64,000 bases of DNA from SIG424 sp045546695 (GCA_045546695.1 JAZQDE010000052.1:1-64000), one strand, 5' to 3'; shown: positions 16,005 to 24,868, numbered from the stretch's first letter. A program made the numbers and translations. The notes: generated from the sequence alone by a model not told the origin.

Positions 16005-16909
16005 ATACTAAAGTAAACCTGTGCGGCATAACGATAGACAACCCGATAATACCCGCCAGCGGATGTTTCGGCTACGGAAAAGAATTTTCAGAATTCTACG
16101 ACATAAATATGCTCGGCACGTTCTCCTTCAAGGGCACGACTAAGGAGCCAAGATTTGGTAACCCTACTCCCCGTATTGCGGAGACTCCGTCAGGAATGAT
16201 TAATTCAGTCGGCCTCCAGAATCCGGGCGTTGACACAGTAATCAGCCGCGAACTTAAAGAAATGCCTGAATACTTCAATAAAAAGGTAATAGCAAACATC
16301 AGTGGCTTTTCACAGGAAGAATATGTATATTGCGTAGAGCGCATAAGCCGCGAAGATCAGGTAGGCTGGGTTGAGGTAAATATCAGCTGCCCTAATGTTC
16401 ACGGCGGCGGTATGAGCTTCGGCGTAAACCCCGACAGCGCATACGAAATAACAAAAGCAGTCAAAGAAGTTTCAACAAAGCCTGTTATTATCAAGCTGTC
16501 ACCTAACGTTACAGACATCGCAGCGATCGCAAAAGCATGCGAAGACGGTGGTGCGGACGGCATATCATTAATAAATACAATTCTTTCAATGAGAATTGAC
16601 ATCGCAAAGAGAAAACCAATTCTTGCCAATACATTCGGCGGCCTGTCAGGAAGCTGCGTGCTGCCTGTTGCGCTCAGAATGGTTTATCAGGTATATAACG
16701 CGGTAAAAATTCCAATTATTGGCATGGGCGGCGTTACGACAGCAAAAGATGTTTTAGAAATGATGCTTGCAGGTGCGACGGCAGTTCAGGTCGGCGCAGC
16801 AAACCTGATTAATCCCTATGCCTGCAAGGAAATAATCGAAGAATTACCAATTCTTATGGAAAAATATAAAATCAACAGTTTAGAAGACATTATAGGAGGA
16901 GCACACTAA
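15998..16909 (+). CDS. pyrD: Dihydroorotate dehydrogenase B, catalytic subunit
   Basis: A 303-aa FMN TIM-barrel enzyme oxidising dihydroorotate to orotate. VNISCPNVHGGG carries the catalytic cysteine typical of type 1B; PIIGMGGVTTAKDVLEM and GATAVQVGAAN form the FMN phosphate site. Overlap with pyrK (7 nt) and a 1-nt overlap with pyrF indicate coupled translation. The usual cytosolic form; no membrane anchor. Confidence 0.97.
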   Translation: MVNTKVNLCGITIDNPIIPASGCFGYGKEFSEFYDINMLGTFSFKGTTKEPRFGNPTPRIAETPSGMINSVGLQNPGVDTVISRELKEMPEYFNKKVIANISGFSQEEYVYCVERISREDQVGWVEVNISCPNVHGGGMSFGVNPDSAYEITKAVKEVSTKPVIIKLSPNVTDIAAIAKACEDGGADGISLINTILSMRIDIAKRKPILANTFGGLSGSCVLPVALRMVYQVYNAVKIPIIGMGGVTTAKDVLEMMLAGATAVQVGAANLINPYACKEIIEELPILMEKYKINSLEDIIGGAH

Positions 16910-17604
16910 TGGGAAAAGATGTAATTATCGCCTGCGACTTTGCGTCAAAAAAAGACACACTTGAGTTTCTGGACAAATTTACTGATGTAAAGCCTTTCGT
17001 TAAAATCGGAATGGAACTTTATTATGCAGAAGGTCCTGATATTGTAAGAGAAATCAAAGCAAGAGGACACAAGATTTTCCTCGACCTTAAGATGCATGAT
17101 ATACCAAATACTGTAAAAAAAGCTATGCGCTCTATCGCATCATTCGGTGTTGATATGACAAACGTACACGCAGGTGGCGGCATCGCAATGATGCAGGCTG
17201 CTATGGAAGGTCTGGACGGCAAAGCTATTCTGATTGCCGTGACACAGCTTACTTCAACAAGCGCCGAGACACTCAAAAATGAGCTCCTTATCGATGCTTC
17301 AATGAACGACACAATTCTCACCTACGCAATCAACGCCAGCAAAGCAGGACTCGGCGGCGTAGTATGCTCACCACTTGAGAGCACAATGATTCACGAACAT
17401 TTCACAAAGGAAAACATTCCTTTTATAACAGTTACACCGGGAATCCGTTTCGCAGACAGCAGCAAAGATGACCAGTCACGCATCACAACACCTGCCGTTG
17501 CAAAAGAAATGGGTTCAGATTACATCGTAGTCGGCAGGCCGATTACTCAGGCACAAGACCCTGTCGCAGCTTACAAAAGATGCGTAGCAGAATTTGTAGA
17601 TTAA
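16909..17604 (+). CDS. pyrF: Orotidine-5'-phosphate decarboxylase
   Basis: A 231-aa TIM-barrel enzyme making UMP from OMP. The catalytic Asp-Lys-Asp array lies in FLDLKMHDIPNTV, and the phosphate-binding end is VTPGIRF plus YIVVGRPIT. It follows pyrD with a 1-nt overlap, behind an AGGAGG-type site, and precedes pyrE by 15 nt. Length and motifs match the short bacterial form. Confidence 0.97.
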   Translation: MGKDVIIACDFASKKDTLEFLDKFTDVKPFVKIGMELYYAEGPDIVREIKARGHKIFLDLKMHDIPNTVKKAMRSIASFGVDMTNVHAGGGIAMMQAAMEGLDGKAILIAVTQLTSTSAETLKNELLIDASMNDTILTYAINASKAGLGGVVCSPLESTMIHEHFTKENIPFITVTPGIRFADSSKDDQSRITTPAVAKEMGSDYIVVGRPITQAQDPVAAYKRCVAEFVD

Positions 17605-17619
17605 TGGAGGATTTTCACA

Positions 17620-18258
17620 ATGAAAGAACAAATTGCACTTGACTTATTAACTATCGGCGCCGTTTTCCTGCGCCCTGACCAGCCTTTCACATGGGCAAGC
17701 GGCATTAAAAGCCCTATTTACTGCGACAACCGTCTCACGCTCACCTCTCCTGAGGTACGCACACACGTAGAGACAGGCCTGGCTCAGCTTATCCGTGAAA
17801 ATTATCCTGAAGCAGAAGTCCTCATGGGCACTTCTACAGCAGGCATCGCACACGCTGCAATCACAGCACACATGATGAACCTTCCCATGGGTTACGTTCG
17901 CTCCGGCGCAAAAGACCATGGCAGAAATAACCAGATAGAGGGAAAACTCCTCCCCGGCCAGAAGGTTGTAGTTGTTGAAGATCTCATCTCAACAGCCGGC
18001 AGTTGCATCGATGTTGTAGAGATTTTAAGAGAAGCCGGCGCCGAAGTGCTCGGTATCGTAAGCATCGTAACGTACGGCCTTAAGAAAGGCATTGAGCGTC
18101 TTGAAAAAGCTAATGTAAAGAATATCAGCTTGACAAACTTTGATACAATTGCAAAAGTTGCAGCTGACAAAGGCTTCATCGCACAAGACGACATTGCAAG
18201 AGTAATCGCCTTCCGCAACAACCCTTCAGATGAAAGCTGGATGAGAGGTAATAACTAA
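17620..18258 (+). CDS. pyrE: Orotate phosphoribosyltransferase
   Basis: A 212-aa type I phosphoribosyltransferase making OMP from orotate and PRPP. The PRPP loop is VVVEDLISTAGS, and FTWASGIKSPIYCDNR near the N-terminus is the orotate-site region. TGGAGG precedes the ATG. It overlaps pyrB by 1 nt. Confidence 0.96.
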   Translation: MKEQIALDLLTIGAVFLRPDQPFTWASGIKSPIYCDNRLTLTSPEVRTHVETGLAQLIRENYPEAEVLMGTSTAGIAHAAITAHMMNLPMGYVRSGAKDHGRNNQIEGKLLPGQKVVVVEDLISTAGSCIDVVEILREAGAEVLGIVSIVTYGLKKGIERLEKANVKNISLTNFDTIAKVAADKGFIAQDDIARVIAFRNNPSDESWMRGNN

Positions 18259-19175
18259 TGAGACACGTACTTGATATTACAGATTTATCAGTTAGCGAGA
18301 TAGAAGAGCTCATTAATGTAGCACAGGATATTATTGCAAATCCGGATGACTACCGCGAAGTGTGTAAACATAAAAAGCTTGCCACCCTTTTCTTCGAGCC
18401 AAGCACAAGAACACGCCTTAGTTTTGAAGCTGCAATGTTAGACCTCGGCGGAAACGTACTTGGTTTCTCATCTGCCAACTCTTCCTCCTCTGCCAAAGGC
18501 GAGAGTGTTGCAGATACAGTACAGACAGTAAGCTACTACGCAGACATCATCGCTATGCGCCATCCAAAAGAAGGCGCTCCGCTGGCTGCTTCTTACGTTT
18601 CAAACGCACCGATTATAAATGCGGGCGACGGCGGTCACTGCCACCCGACACAGACGCTGACTGACCTACTTACTATCTACCGTGAAAAAGGCCACCTCAG
18701 CAATATGACGATCGGTTTTTGCGGCGACCTCAAATTCGGCCGCACCGTACACTCACTTGTTACGGCTTTATCAAGATACGAAGGCTTTAAATTCGTATTT
18801 ATTTCACCGAGCGAGCTTATGATCCCCGGCTACGTAAAGGCAAACGTACTTGATAAAAACGGTCTTAGCTATATTGAAACAGAATCTCTTACAGACGTAA
18901 TGCCCGAGCTTGACATTCTCTACATGACAAGAGTACAGGGCGAGCGCTTTTTCAACGAAGAAGACTATATCAGACTCCGTGATAAATATATCCTCTCCCC
19001 TGACAAGCTTACGAATGCCAAGGATGATCTTGCAATCCTGCATCCCCTGCCGCGAGTAAACGAGATTGCCCGTTCAATCGACAAAGACCCGCGCGCATGC
19101 TACTTCAAGCAGGTACAAAATGGTAAATTTATCAGAATGGCTCTCATAATGAAGCTTCTGGGCCTGAGCAAATAA
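18258..19175 (+). CDS. pyrB: Aspartate carbamoyltransferase catalytic chain
   Basis: A 305-aa enzyme catalysing the committed step, carbamoyl phosphate plus aspartate to carbamoyl-aspartate. The carbamoyl-phosphate loop is FEPSTRTRLSFE, followed by MRHPKEGAP and HPLPRVNEI. It directly precedes pyrI, so the allosteric PyrB6-PyrI6 assembly known from enterobacteria is expected. Confidence 0.97.
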   Translation: MRHVLDITDLSVSEIEELINVAQDIIANPDDYREVCKHKKLATLFFEPSTRTRLSFEAAMLDLGGNVLGFSSANSSSSAKGESVADTVQTVSYYADIIAMRHPKEGAPLAASYVSNAPIINAGDGGHCHPTQTLTDLLTIYREKGHLSNMTIGFCGDLKFGRTVHSLVTALSRYEGFKFVFISPSELMIPGYVKANVLDKNGLSYIETESLTDVMPELDILYMTRVQGERFFNEEDYIRLRDKYILSPDKLTNAKDDLAILHPLPRVNEIARSIDKDPRACYFKQVQNGKFIRMALIMKLLGLSK

Positions 19176-19187
19176 GGAGGTATTGAA

Positions 19188-19616
19188 ATGATTGTTGACC
19201 AGATTGAAAACGGAATAGTATTGGACCACATCAAAGCCGGCTATAGCATGCTCATATACAGGTACCTCGGTCTTAACGACTTAGACTGCACAGTTGCCAT
19301 AATCAAGAATGTAAAAAGCAGCAAAATGGGTAAAAAAGATATCATTAAAATCGACTCTATTATCGATATCAATTTTGACATTCTGGGCTATATTGATGAA
19401 AATATCACTGTTAATGTTATCCGAGACGGCAAGCTCGTAAGCAAACAGCAGCTCGAGCTCCCCCAGACGCTTGTAAACGTTATCAAATGTAAAAACCCAA
19501 GATGTATTACATCTACAGAGCAGGAGCTCGACCAGAGATTTATTCTTACGGATAAAGGTGAAAAGACGTACCGCTGCGCATATTGCGAGACAGAATCTGA
19601 CAGTCTGAAAATCTGA
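19188..19616 (+). CDS. pyrI: Aspartate carbamoyltransferase regulatory chain
   Basis: A 142-aa nucleotide-binding subunit that gives ATCase feedback control by CTP/ATP. The N-terminal allosteric domain begins VDQIENGIVLDHIKAG; the C-terminal zinc domain has CKNPRC and CAYC, the four cysteines needed to contact PyrB. AGGAGG precedes the ATG at 19188. It is followed only 2 nt later by a GH127-like gene. Confidence 0.96.
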   Translation: MIVDQIENGIVLDHIKAGYSMLIYRYLGLNDLDCTVAIIKNVKSSKMGKKDIIKIDSIIDINFDILGYIDENITVNVIRDGKLVSKQQLELPQTLVNVIKCKNPRCITSTEQELDQRFILTDKGEKTYRCAYCETESDSLKI

Positions 19617-19618
19617 TT

Positions 19619-21379
19619 ATGACGATAAATGACACTTTTTACCAGCTCCCCCCCGGAGCTATAAAAACTACAGGAATTTTTGATGACCTTCTTACGCTTG
19701 TTTCAGAAAACACGCTTAAGAAGGTCAATTTTCGCACTTTAGCCGATTATTACAGAAATAAATCGGATCAATTTGCCACCGGCGAGTTCTGGGGAAAGCT
19801 GATGCGCGCCGGCTGCCTTACGTACAAATACAACCGCGACCCTGAACTCAAAGCAATTCTCGACGAAACAATCGCAGACATGCTCTCAATCCAGCTTCCA
19901 GATGGCTGTATCAGCACTGTTCCGCGTGAAAAGCAGCCCCAAGGTACGCATGGCTCTGATCTTTGGGAGCGCAAATATGCCCTGCTCGGCCTTCTTTCAT
20001 ATTATGAAATAACAGGCAGACAGGACGTACTTGCTGCCATCACCAAAGCGGCCGATTATACAATCGCCCAGGTAGGTAAGTCCCCTAAAACGCCGATTAC
20101 CGACACAGGCTGGGCTTTTTGTGGCATTGAATCCTCATCAATCTTAGAGCCGATTGTCAGAATTTACCATATCACAGGTGAAAAAAGATATCTTGACTTT
20201 GCAACGTATATTGTAGAAAGCGGCGCGTGTAGTCGTGAAAATCTTTTTGAAAGTATCTACGCCGGCAAAGACCCAAAAGACATCGGCAACAACGGCATAC
20301 CGGAGCAAAGCATTGCCAAGGCATACGAAATGATGTCATGTTTTGAAGGCCTTATAGAATACTACCGCGCAACCGGCATAGAAAAGTGGAAAGAAACAGC
20401 TCTTATTTTTTACAACAAGCTTTTGGAGCAAGAGATTACTCTGCTCGGTTCAGGTGGCGCAGATGCCCCGTACAACCTCGGCCCCGGCACGGGCGAGCAA
20501 TGGAATTATACAAGGTATGAGCAGACAAATCCTGACATTACTCTTATGATGGAAACGTGCGTCACTGTTACGTGGATGAAGCTTTGTTATCAGCTTCTGC
20601 GCCTTACGGGTGATGCTACCATCGCCGACGAAATTGAGCGAAGCTGCTATAATATTTTAATCGGCGCAATCCGCCCCGACGGCAGATTTTTTGAATATTT
20701 TCCAAGATTTAACGGCATCAGGAATCCAAAAGTGAATTATAGCTTCAATATTGATGGTTTTGACCTGAGTTGTTGCACTGCAAACGGCCCCTCCGGCCTC
20801 GCACTCGTGCCTTTTACCGCTTACATGAACAGCAAAAACGGCCCCGTAATACAGTTTTACATTTCTGCAGAAGTTGATTTTGACCTCCCCTGTGCCGGTA
20901 GTGCAAGATTGAAGACTCAATCAGAATATCCGGCATCAGGCTGTTTTTCTGCCATTTTTTCACAGGTGAAAACAAGCCACCCCTTCTCAGTTCACCTGCG
21001 CGTCCCCGCCTGGTGTGACAGCTTCAACGTAAAAGTAAATGGTAAAAAATGTAATATAAAGACTTCGCCCGGATCGTATGCCGTAATTACCAATAACTGG
21101 CAATCCGGCGACACAATTGAGGTAGACATGGAGCTTCCTGTCAGATTTTTTGACTCACCGCACGGCTCCAACAGACTCGGTGACAATCTTTTTGCAGTAA
21201 TGCGCGGGCCCATTCTGCTCGCCCGCGACGCAAGACTTGCTGATTCTGACGACGTCAGGTGCATGGTTCGCACAAAAATAGTCACCGCAAGCGGTGACTC
21301 GGTTGAAATGATTGATTATGCCTCCAGCGGCAGCACGTGGGATGAAAAATCAGAATTTGCGTGCTGGCTGAAGAAATAA
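19619..21379 (+). CDS. GH127 family glycoside hydrolase (beta-L-arabinofuranosidase-like)
   Basis: A 586-aa (alpha/alpha)6-barrel enzyme of the former DUF1680 family. The key zinc/cysteine site known from HypBA1 is visible: Glu312-x-Cys314 (METCVTV) and Cys385-Cys386 (LSCCTANG), the last pair including the nucleophile position. A C-terminal beta-sandwich follows (HLRVPAWCDSFNVKVNGK). No signal peptide, so it acts on imported oligosaccharides. It begins 2 nt after the pyrI stop with a weak ribosome binding site, so it is probably read with the pyr operon, an unexpected partner. Beta-L-arabinofuranosidase is the best-known activity, but related families (GH146) cannot be excluded. Confidence 0.88.
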   Translation: MTINDTFYQLPPGAIKTTGIFDDLLTLVSENTLKKVNFRTLADYYRNKSDQFATGEFWGKLMRAGCLTYKYNRDPELKAILDETIADMLSIQLPDGCISTVPREKQPQGTHGSDLWERKYALLGLLSYYEITGRQDVLAAITKAADYTIAQVGKSPKTPITDTGWAFCGIESSSILEPIVRIYHITGEKRYLDFATYIVESGACSRENLFESIYAGKDPKDIGNNGIPEQSIAKAYEMMSCFEGLIEYYRATGIEKWKETALIFYNKLLEQEITLLGSGGADAPYNLGPGTGEQWNYTRYEQTNPDITLMMETCVTVTWMKLCYQLLRLTGDATIADEIERSCYNILIGAIRPDGRFFEYFPRFNGIRNPKVNYSFNIDGFDLSCCTANGPSGLALVPFTAYMNSKNGPVIQFYISAEVDFDLPCAGSARLKTQSEYPASGCFSAIFSQVKTSHPFSVHLRVPAWCDSFNVKVNGKKCNIKTSPGSYAVITNNWQSGDTIEVDMELPVRFFDSPHGSNRLGDNLFAVMRGPILLARDARLADSDDVRCMVRTKIVTASGDSVEMIDYASSGSTWDEKSEFACWLKK

Positions 21380-21403
21380 CTACGCTGCGCGCATATTAAT
21401 CAT

Positions 21404-21700
21404 TTACACAACAATATCCGCATAACTTACAAGCTTTACATTACCAAGCCTGTTCGCTTCGTCAATACATCCCTTTGTAAAACCGGATTTAGAGAACAGA
21501 TACAGATGTACATTTTTGTAAGAAAATAATCTGCTACGCCTTTGAAGTGTCTCTAAGACGTTTAAATCGACCTTTTCATTCGTCCATTTACATTCCGCAA
21601 AAAGGGCGGTATCCTTGTCCTGTTCACCCATAATGTCAATCTCAGTCTGACATTTCTCGATATGATCGTTTCCCCACCAACGACCGAGGGATATAAATTC
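21404..21700 (-). pseudogene. Remnant of a DUF234-type AAA ATPase (C-terminal part only)
   Basis: About 100 residues read GRWWGNDHIEKCQTEIDIMG, AECKWTNEKVD and SYADIVV, matching the C-terminal nuclease-like domain (DUF234) of archaeal-type P-loop ATPases. The ATPase and helix-turn-helix portions are missing: upstream the frame runs straight into an inverted repeat (21711-21753), whose TTG would be the only start codon. It is therefore a decayed fragment and probably not expressed. The E-D...ECKW pattern of the restriction-endonuclease-like fold is still intact. Confidence 0.75.
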
Positions 21701-21710
21701 TACTAATTTA

Positions 21711-21753
21711 AAAATAGTCAAGTACGATTCGGCAAATCTAACTTGACTATTTT
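21711..21753. repeat. 13-bp perfect inverted repeat at gene breakpoint
   Basis: AAAATAGTCAAGT (21711-21723) and ACTTGACTATTTT (21741-21753) with a 17-nt loop, immediately followed by a second 15-nt palindrome (21754-21768). It lies at the broken 5' end of the DUF234 fragment and before the RNA methyltransferase stop. Could be a hairpin left by rearrangement or an operator containing TTGACT. Confidence 0.8.
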
Positions 21754-21784
21754 GAAAATAATATTTTCTTGGTTGCTTGTATTT

Positions 21785-22600
21785 CTATCTTATAACTTCA
21801 TAAATCATAAGCGCCGCAGCAACAGAAGCATTCAAAGACTCTGTGCCGCCCGGCATCGGAATAGTAAGAAGCTTGTCGCATTGATGTAGCGTAGCTGTAG
21901 ATATGCCGTTTGCTTCATTACCGATGACGATAGCATTCTTGGGTGAAAACTTTTCACCAATCACACTGCTGCCTCCCCTGGGGTGTGCGGCATAAACGGT
22001 AAAACCGGCATTTTTGATTGCATCAATAACAGATGCAGTATCTGTAAGATTCTGTACAAGGTCTATGTTGAACATACAACCTACAGTAGAGCGTGTCACT
22101 TTTGAATTGTATATATCAACGCAGCCTTCAAGTAATATTATCGCATCAAAAGCGGCTGCGGCCGCCGTGCGTATTATGGTGCCCAGATTGCCCGGATCCC
22201 GCACATCTTCCAGAATAAGGATATTCTTCACCGATTCATCAAAAGACGGAAAATGGACCTTCTGAGGCTCTAAATAGTTGCACACACATGCGATGCCCTG
22301 CGGGGTCTTAGTGTCACTTATTGAAGCAAACACTTTATCTGATACGTACGTTGTACGTATGTTTTTCTTTTGTGCGAGCAACAAAACACGGCTGTACTCA
22401 TAATCTGCCTTAAAAGATGCGGAAATGACGAGTTCACGTACGAAATCCTTCTCTTCTAAAGCTTCAAGCACAGCCCTGAGGCCTTCTAACAAAAAGCACC
22501 TGTGCTCGTCTCTGAACTTCTTTTTAGTCAGAGACTGTATAAACTGCACAGGTCCGCTTTTAGTATCTGTTATAATCTTATCTGAATTAAAATTATTCAC
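21785..22600 (-). CDS. SpoU/TrmH family RNA 2'-O-methyltransferase
   Basis: A 271-aa SPOUT methyltransferase, probably acting on rRNA. After an N-terminal substrate-binding domain it has LEDVRDPGNLGTIIRTA (motif 1), VIGNEANGIS (motif 2) and IPMPGGTESLNASVAAA (motif 3), which form the SAM knot. Start is GTG at 22600, because no Met occurs before the conserved domain. It lies 11 nt after rplT, a common arrangement in Firmicutes. The exact target nucleotide cannot be read from sequence. Confidence 0.92.
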   Translation of the reverse strand: MNNFNSDKIITDTKSGPVQFIQSLTKKKFRDEHRCFLLEGLRAVLEALEEKDFVRELVISASFKADYEYSRVLLLAQKKNIRTTYVSDKVFASISDTKTPQGIACVCNYLEPQKVHFPSFDESVKNILILEDVRDPGNLGTIIRTAAAAAFDAIILLEGCVDIYNSKVTRSTVGCMFNIDLVQNLTDTASVIDAIKNAGFTVYAAHPRGGSSVIGEKFSPKNAIVIGNEANGISTATLHQCDKLLTIPMPGGTESLNASVAAALMIYEVIR

Positions 22601-22611
22601 AGGTATAATAT

Positions 22612-22959
22612 TTACGCTTTAACTGATTCAACGAGCTTAGCAAAGCCGTTTGCATCATTAACAGCCATGTCTGCAAGAACTTTACGGTCAAGTGCGATGC
22701 CTTTTACCTTAAGAGCGTGCATAAGTGTGCTGTATGACATACCATTGAGTCTTGCTGCTGCATTGATACGTGTGATCCAGAGCTTTCTGAAGTTTCTCTT
22801 GTTGGCACGTCTGTCTCTGTATGCATACATAGCTGACTTGATAACAGCCTGGTTTGCAGTCTTGAAGATTGTGCTCTTTCTTCCGAAATAACCCTTTGCT
22901 AATTTAATTACTCTTTTTCTTCTAGCTCTTGTAGCTACTGAATTCTTAACTCTTGACAT
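22612..22959 (-). CDS. rplT: 50S ribosomal protein L20
   Basis: A 115-aa basic protein, KGYFGRKSTIFKTANQAV and YAYRDRRANKRNFRKLWI being the hallmark. It nucleates 50S assembly on 23S rRNA and in Bacillota also represses its own operon via the infC leader. Standard infC-rpmI-rplT order. Confidence 0.98.
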   Translation of the reverse strand: MSRVKNSVATRARRKRVIKLAKGYFGRKSTIFKTANQAVIKSAMYAYRDRRANKRNFRKLWITRINAAARLNGMSYSTLMHALKVKGIALDRKVLADMAVNDANGFAKLVESVKA

Positions 22960-22979
22960 ATTTATTCAGCCTCCCTTTA

Positions 22980-23177
22980 TCAGACATATGGTAACATTTT
23001 CTTTACTCTTGCTGCATCGCTACTAGCTGCAAAAGTCGGCATCTTGTGCTGGTTCTTTGCTTTACGTGGCTTGCTTACGAGTCTGTGACGTCTGCAAGCG
23101 TTGCTCATTTTTACTTTGCCGGTTGCTGTAACCTTAAATCTCTTCTTTGAAGCGCTGTGTGTTTTTACCTTAGGCAT
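22980..23177 (-). CDS. rpmI: 50S ribosomal protein L35
   Basis: A 65-aa basic protein starting MPKVKTHSASKKRFKVTATGK, the universal L35 signature, with a C-terminal VKKMLPYV end. It lies between infC and rplT. Confidence 0.98.
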   Translation of the reverse strand: MPKVKTHSASKKRFKVTATGKVKMSNACRRHRLVSKPRKAKNQHKMPTFAASSDAARVKKMLPYV

Positions 23178-23217
23178 AAATATAACTTCCCTTCTTTATT
23201 TACTTTGATATCTGTTA

Positions 23218-23727
23218 TTACTTAGGATTGATGATAACGTTCATTCTCTTGCCTTCTAACTTTGGTTCTTTGTCAAGTGTGCCATAATCCTTTACATATT
23301 CTGCCATTCTCTTGACAAGCTCTACGCCTTCGTTAGTGTGGTTGAGCTCTCTTGTGGTGAAACGTACCGTAACCTTTACCTTGTCACCGCTCTGTAAGAA
23401 CTTAGCTGCGTTCTTAGCCTTTACCATAAAGTCGTGATCACCGATACCGATGCTCAGTCTGACTTCTTTGATGTCAATGACTTTTTGATTCTTACGAATC
23501 TCCTTATCCTTTTTGTTCTGATCGAATATGAACTTGTCATAATCCATGATCCTACAAACAGGAGGCTTTGCAGCCTGTGCCACCATTACCAGATCAAGAT
23601 CTTTGTCATAAGCAATCTTAAGAGCTTCCTTTGTAGGTATAATACCAATAAGCTGGCCGTTCTCATCAATGCATCTGACTTCGACTTCTCTGATGCCTTC
23701 GTTTACCATTGATTCATCCCTGTTAAT
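23218..23727 (-). CDS. infC: Translation initiation factor IF-3 (AUU start)
   Basis: A 169-aa factor that keeps 30S subunits free and proofreads initiation codons. Domains: an N-terminal domain (VNEGIREVEVRCIDENGQLIG), linker DYDKFIFDQNKK, and a C-terminal domain (RLSIGIGDHDFMVKAK, KVTVRFTTRELNH). The start is assigned to ATT at 23727: GGAGG lies eight nt upstream, whereas the ATG at 23742 actually contains that Shine-Dalgarno sequence and has none of its own. AUU initiation is the known autoregulatory device of infC. Upstream lies a leader with an attenuator. Confidence 0.9.
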   Translation of the reverse strand: MNRDESMVNEGIREVEVRCIDENGQLIGIIPTKEALKIAYDKDLDLVMVAQAAKPPVCRIMDYDKFIFDQNKKDKEIRKNQKVIDIKEVRLSIGIGDHDFMVKAKNAAKFLQSGDKVKVTVRFTTRELNHTNEGVELVKRMAEYVKDYGTLDKEPKLEGKRMNVIINPK

Positions 23728-23742
23728 AACAGACACCTCCAT

Positions 23743-23920
23743 ACAAAATAAAATAATAGCGAACCGAGTAATACGATCCGCTATTTAATCACAACAAAAC
23801 ATTAATTAATTGTCTTATGTGAGTAAACCCGCATGCCCAATCGCCTGCCAAGGTGGATAGCGTATCGCTTCACTTAAACTCGCGTCCGCTATACTATCAC
23901 ACAAGTACATTATATGTCAA
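23743..23920 (-). promoter_or_regulatory. infC operon leader with attenuator (L20-leader type) and promoter
   Basis: Promoter on the minus strand: TTGACA (23915-23920), 18-bp spacer, TAGTAT (23891-23896). The ~140-nt leader ends in a hairpin of nine pairs (AATAGCG at 23779-23785 with CGCTATT at 23755-23761 plus two inner pairs) followed by the T-rich ATTTTATTTT, a terminator just before infC. Its position and layout match L20-leader control in Bacillota, where L20 binding favours the terminator. No sequence alignment to that family could be run here. Confidence 0.75.
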
Positions 23921-23923
23921 GCT

Positions 23924-24868
23924 TTATTTTAAAAGTTCCATTGCTGCTTCATATGCTTTTGTTACCTGAACTTCGTTCAGTGCGCAGTCATAAATATTAG
24001 CTACGATGATACCATATGAGCCGCCGCTTGAGCCTGCAAGGTTTTCACTTGCGATATTGATGTTACCACCGATACCGAGTTCGTTGTGTCTTGCAGAACC
24101 AACTGTGAAGTCACCCTCACCAAAATCGCCCTCGCCAACAAGCTGTCCGTCGATATACATCTTTACAACTCTCTCGTCGATGTCGAGCATAGCGATGATG
24201 TGGTGCACTTCGCCAACTGAAATAGGCTCGCCGTTGTTAGGGTCAACTGCGTATGCGTAGTTCGCTGCAACGAATTCTGAAGTGGAGTTGTCATATGAAC
24301 CAAAGTTGATATTGGGCCATGCGTTTGAACCTCTGAACATAAGGCCGAAACCACCGCCGTTACCATTACCAAATAATGGTGCATTTGTAGTAGTCTGAGC
24401 CTCTAACTGGAACAAAGCTTCAAATGTGATACCCTGTTCGTTGATGAGTTCTTCCCATGAATCGAGGTCTTCGAATAAAACAGTAATAAAGTCGCCTGCT
24501 TCTTCGCCGTAGTAAGTATTGAGCTTAACCTCTTTGCCGCCGTGGTTGTATGTGTATTCACCAACTGAGCCACCCATTACTTCAATGTAACCATTGTCTG
24601 TACCGTCAACAACTGTGTCGCCGTCTACCTTGAGTTCAAAGAAAGGAGCCGGGACTTTTGCCGGGTCAGGTGTAGGTGTAGGCACCGGAGTTGGTGTCGG
24701 AACAGGTGTAGGTGTCGGAACCGGTGTAGCTGTGGGTACAGCTGTCGGAGCCATTGTAGGTGCTTTTGTAGGATCTGCGCTGTTGTCATCGCCACCACAA
24801 GCAACAAGTACTAAAGTAGCAACCAACATAAGCATGATCAGAATAGAAAACCTGGATGTTCTTTTCAT
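23924..24868 (-). CDS. Lipoprotein with LamG-like domain
   Basis: A 314-aa surface lipoprotein. Signal peptide ends in the lipobox LVAC at about residue 23, then a ~45-residue Pro/Thr repeat linker (APTMAPTAVPTATPVP and similar), then a concanavalin A-like/LamG-type sandwich (GLMFRGSNAWPNI, VDPNNGEPISVGEVHHIIAM, VVKMYIDGQLVGEGDFG). The domain suggests glycan or protein binding on the cell surface; no catalytic site is seen. It is downstream of a cluster of lipoproteins in the same orientation, ending opposite the infC promoter. Confidence 0.82.
   Translation of the reverse strand: MKRTSRFSILIMLMLVATLVLVACGGDDNSADPTKAPTMAPTAVPTATPVPTPTPVPTPTPVPTPTPDPAKVPAPFFELKVDGDTVVDGTDNGYIEVMGGSVGEYTYNHGGKEVKLNTYYGEEAGDFITVLFEDLDSWEELINEQGITFEALFQLEAQTTTNAPLFGNGNGGGFGLMFRGSNAWPNINFGSYDNSTSEFVAANYAYAVDPNNGEPISVGEVHHIIAMLDIDERVVKMYIDGQLVGEGDFGEGDFTVGSARHNELGIGGNINIASENLAGSSGGSYGIIVANIYDCALNEVQVTKAYEAAMELLK
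24665..24745 (-). repeat. Pro-Thr linker tandem repeat
   Basis: Within the LamG lipoprotein the coding DNA repeats a ~24-bp unit encoding VPTPTPVP. Such low-complexity linkers also occur in two other lipoproteins of this window (27423-29051, 43924-44958) and would hold the domains away from the membrane. Confidence 0.8.
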
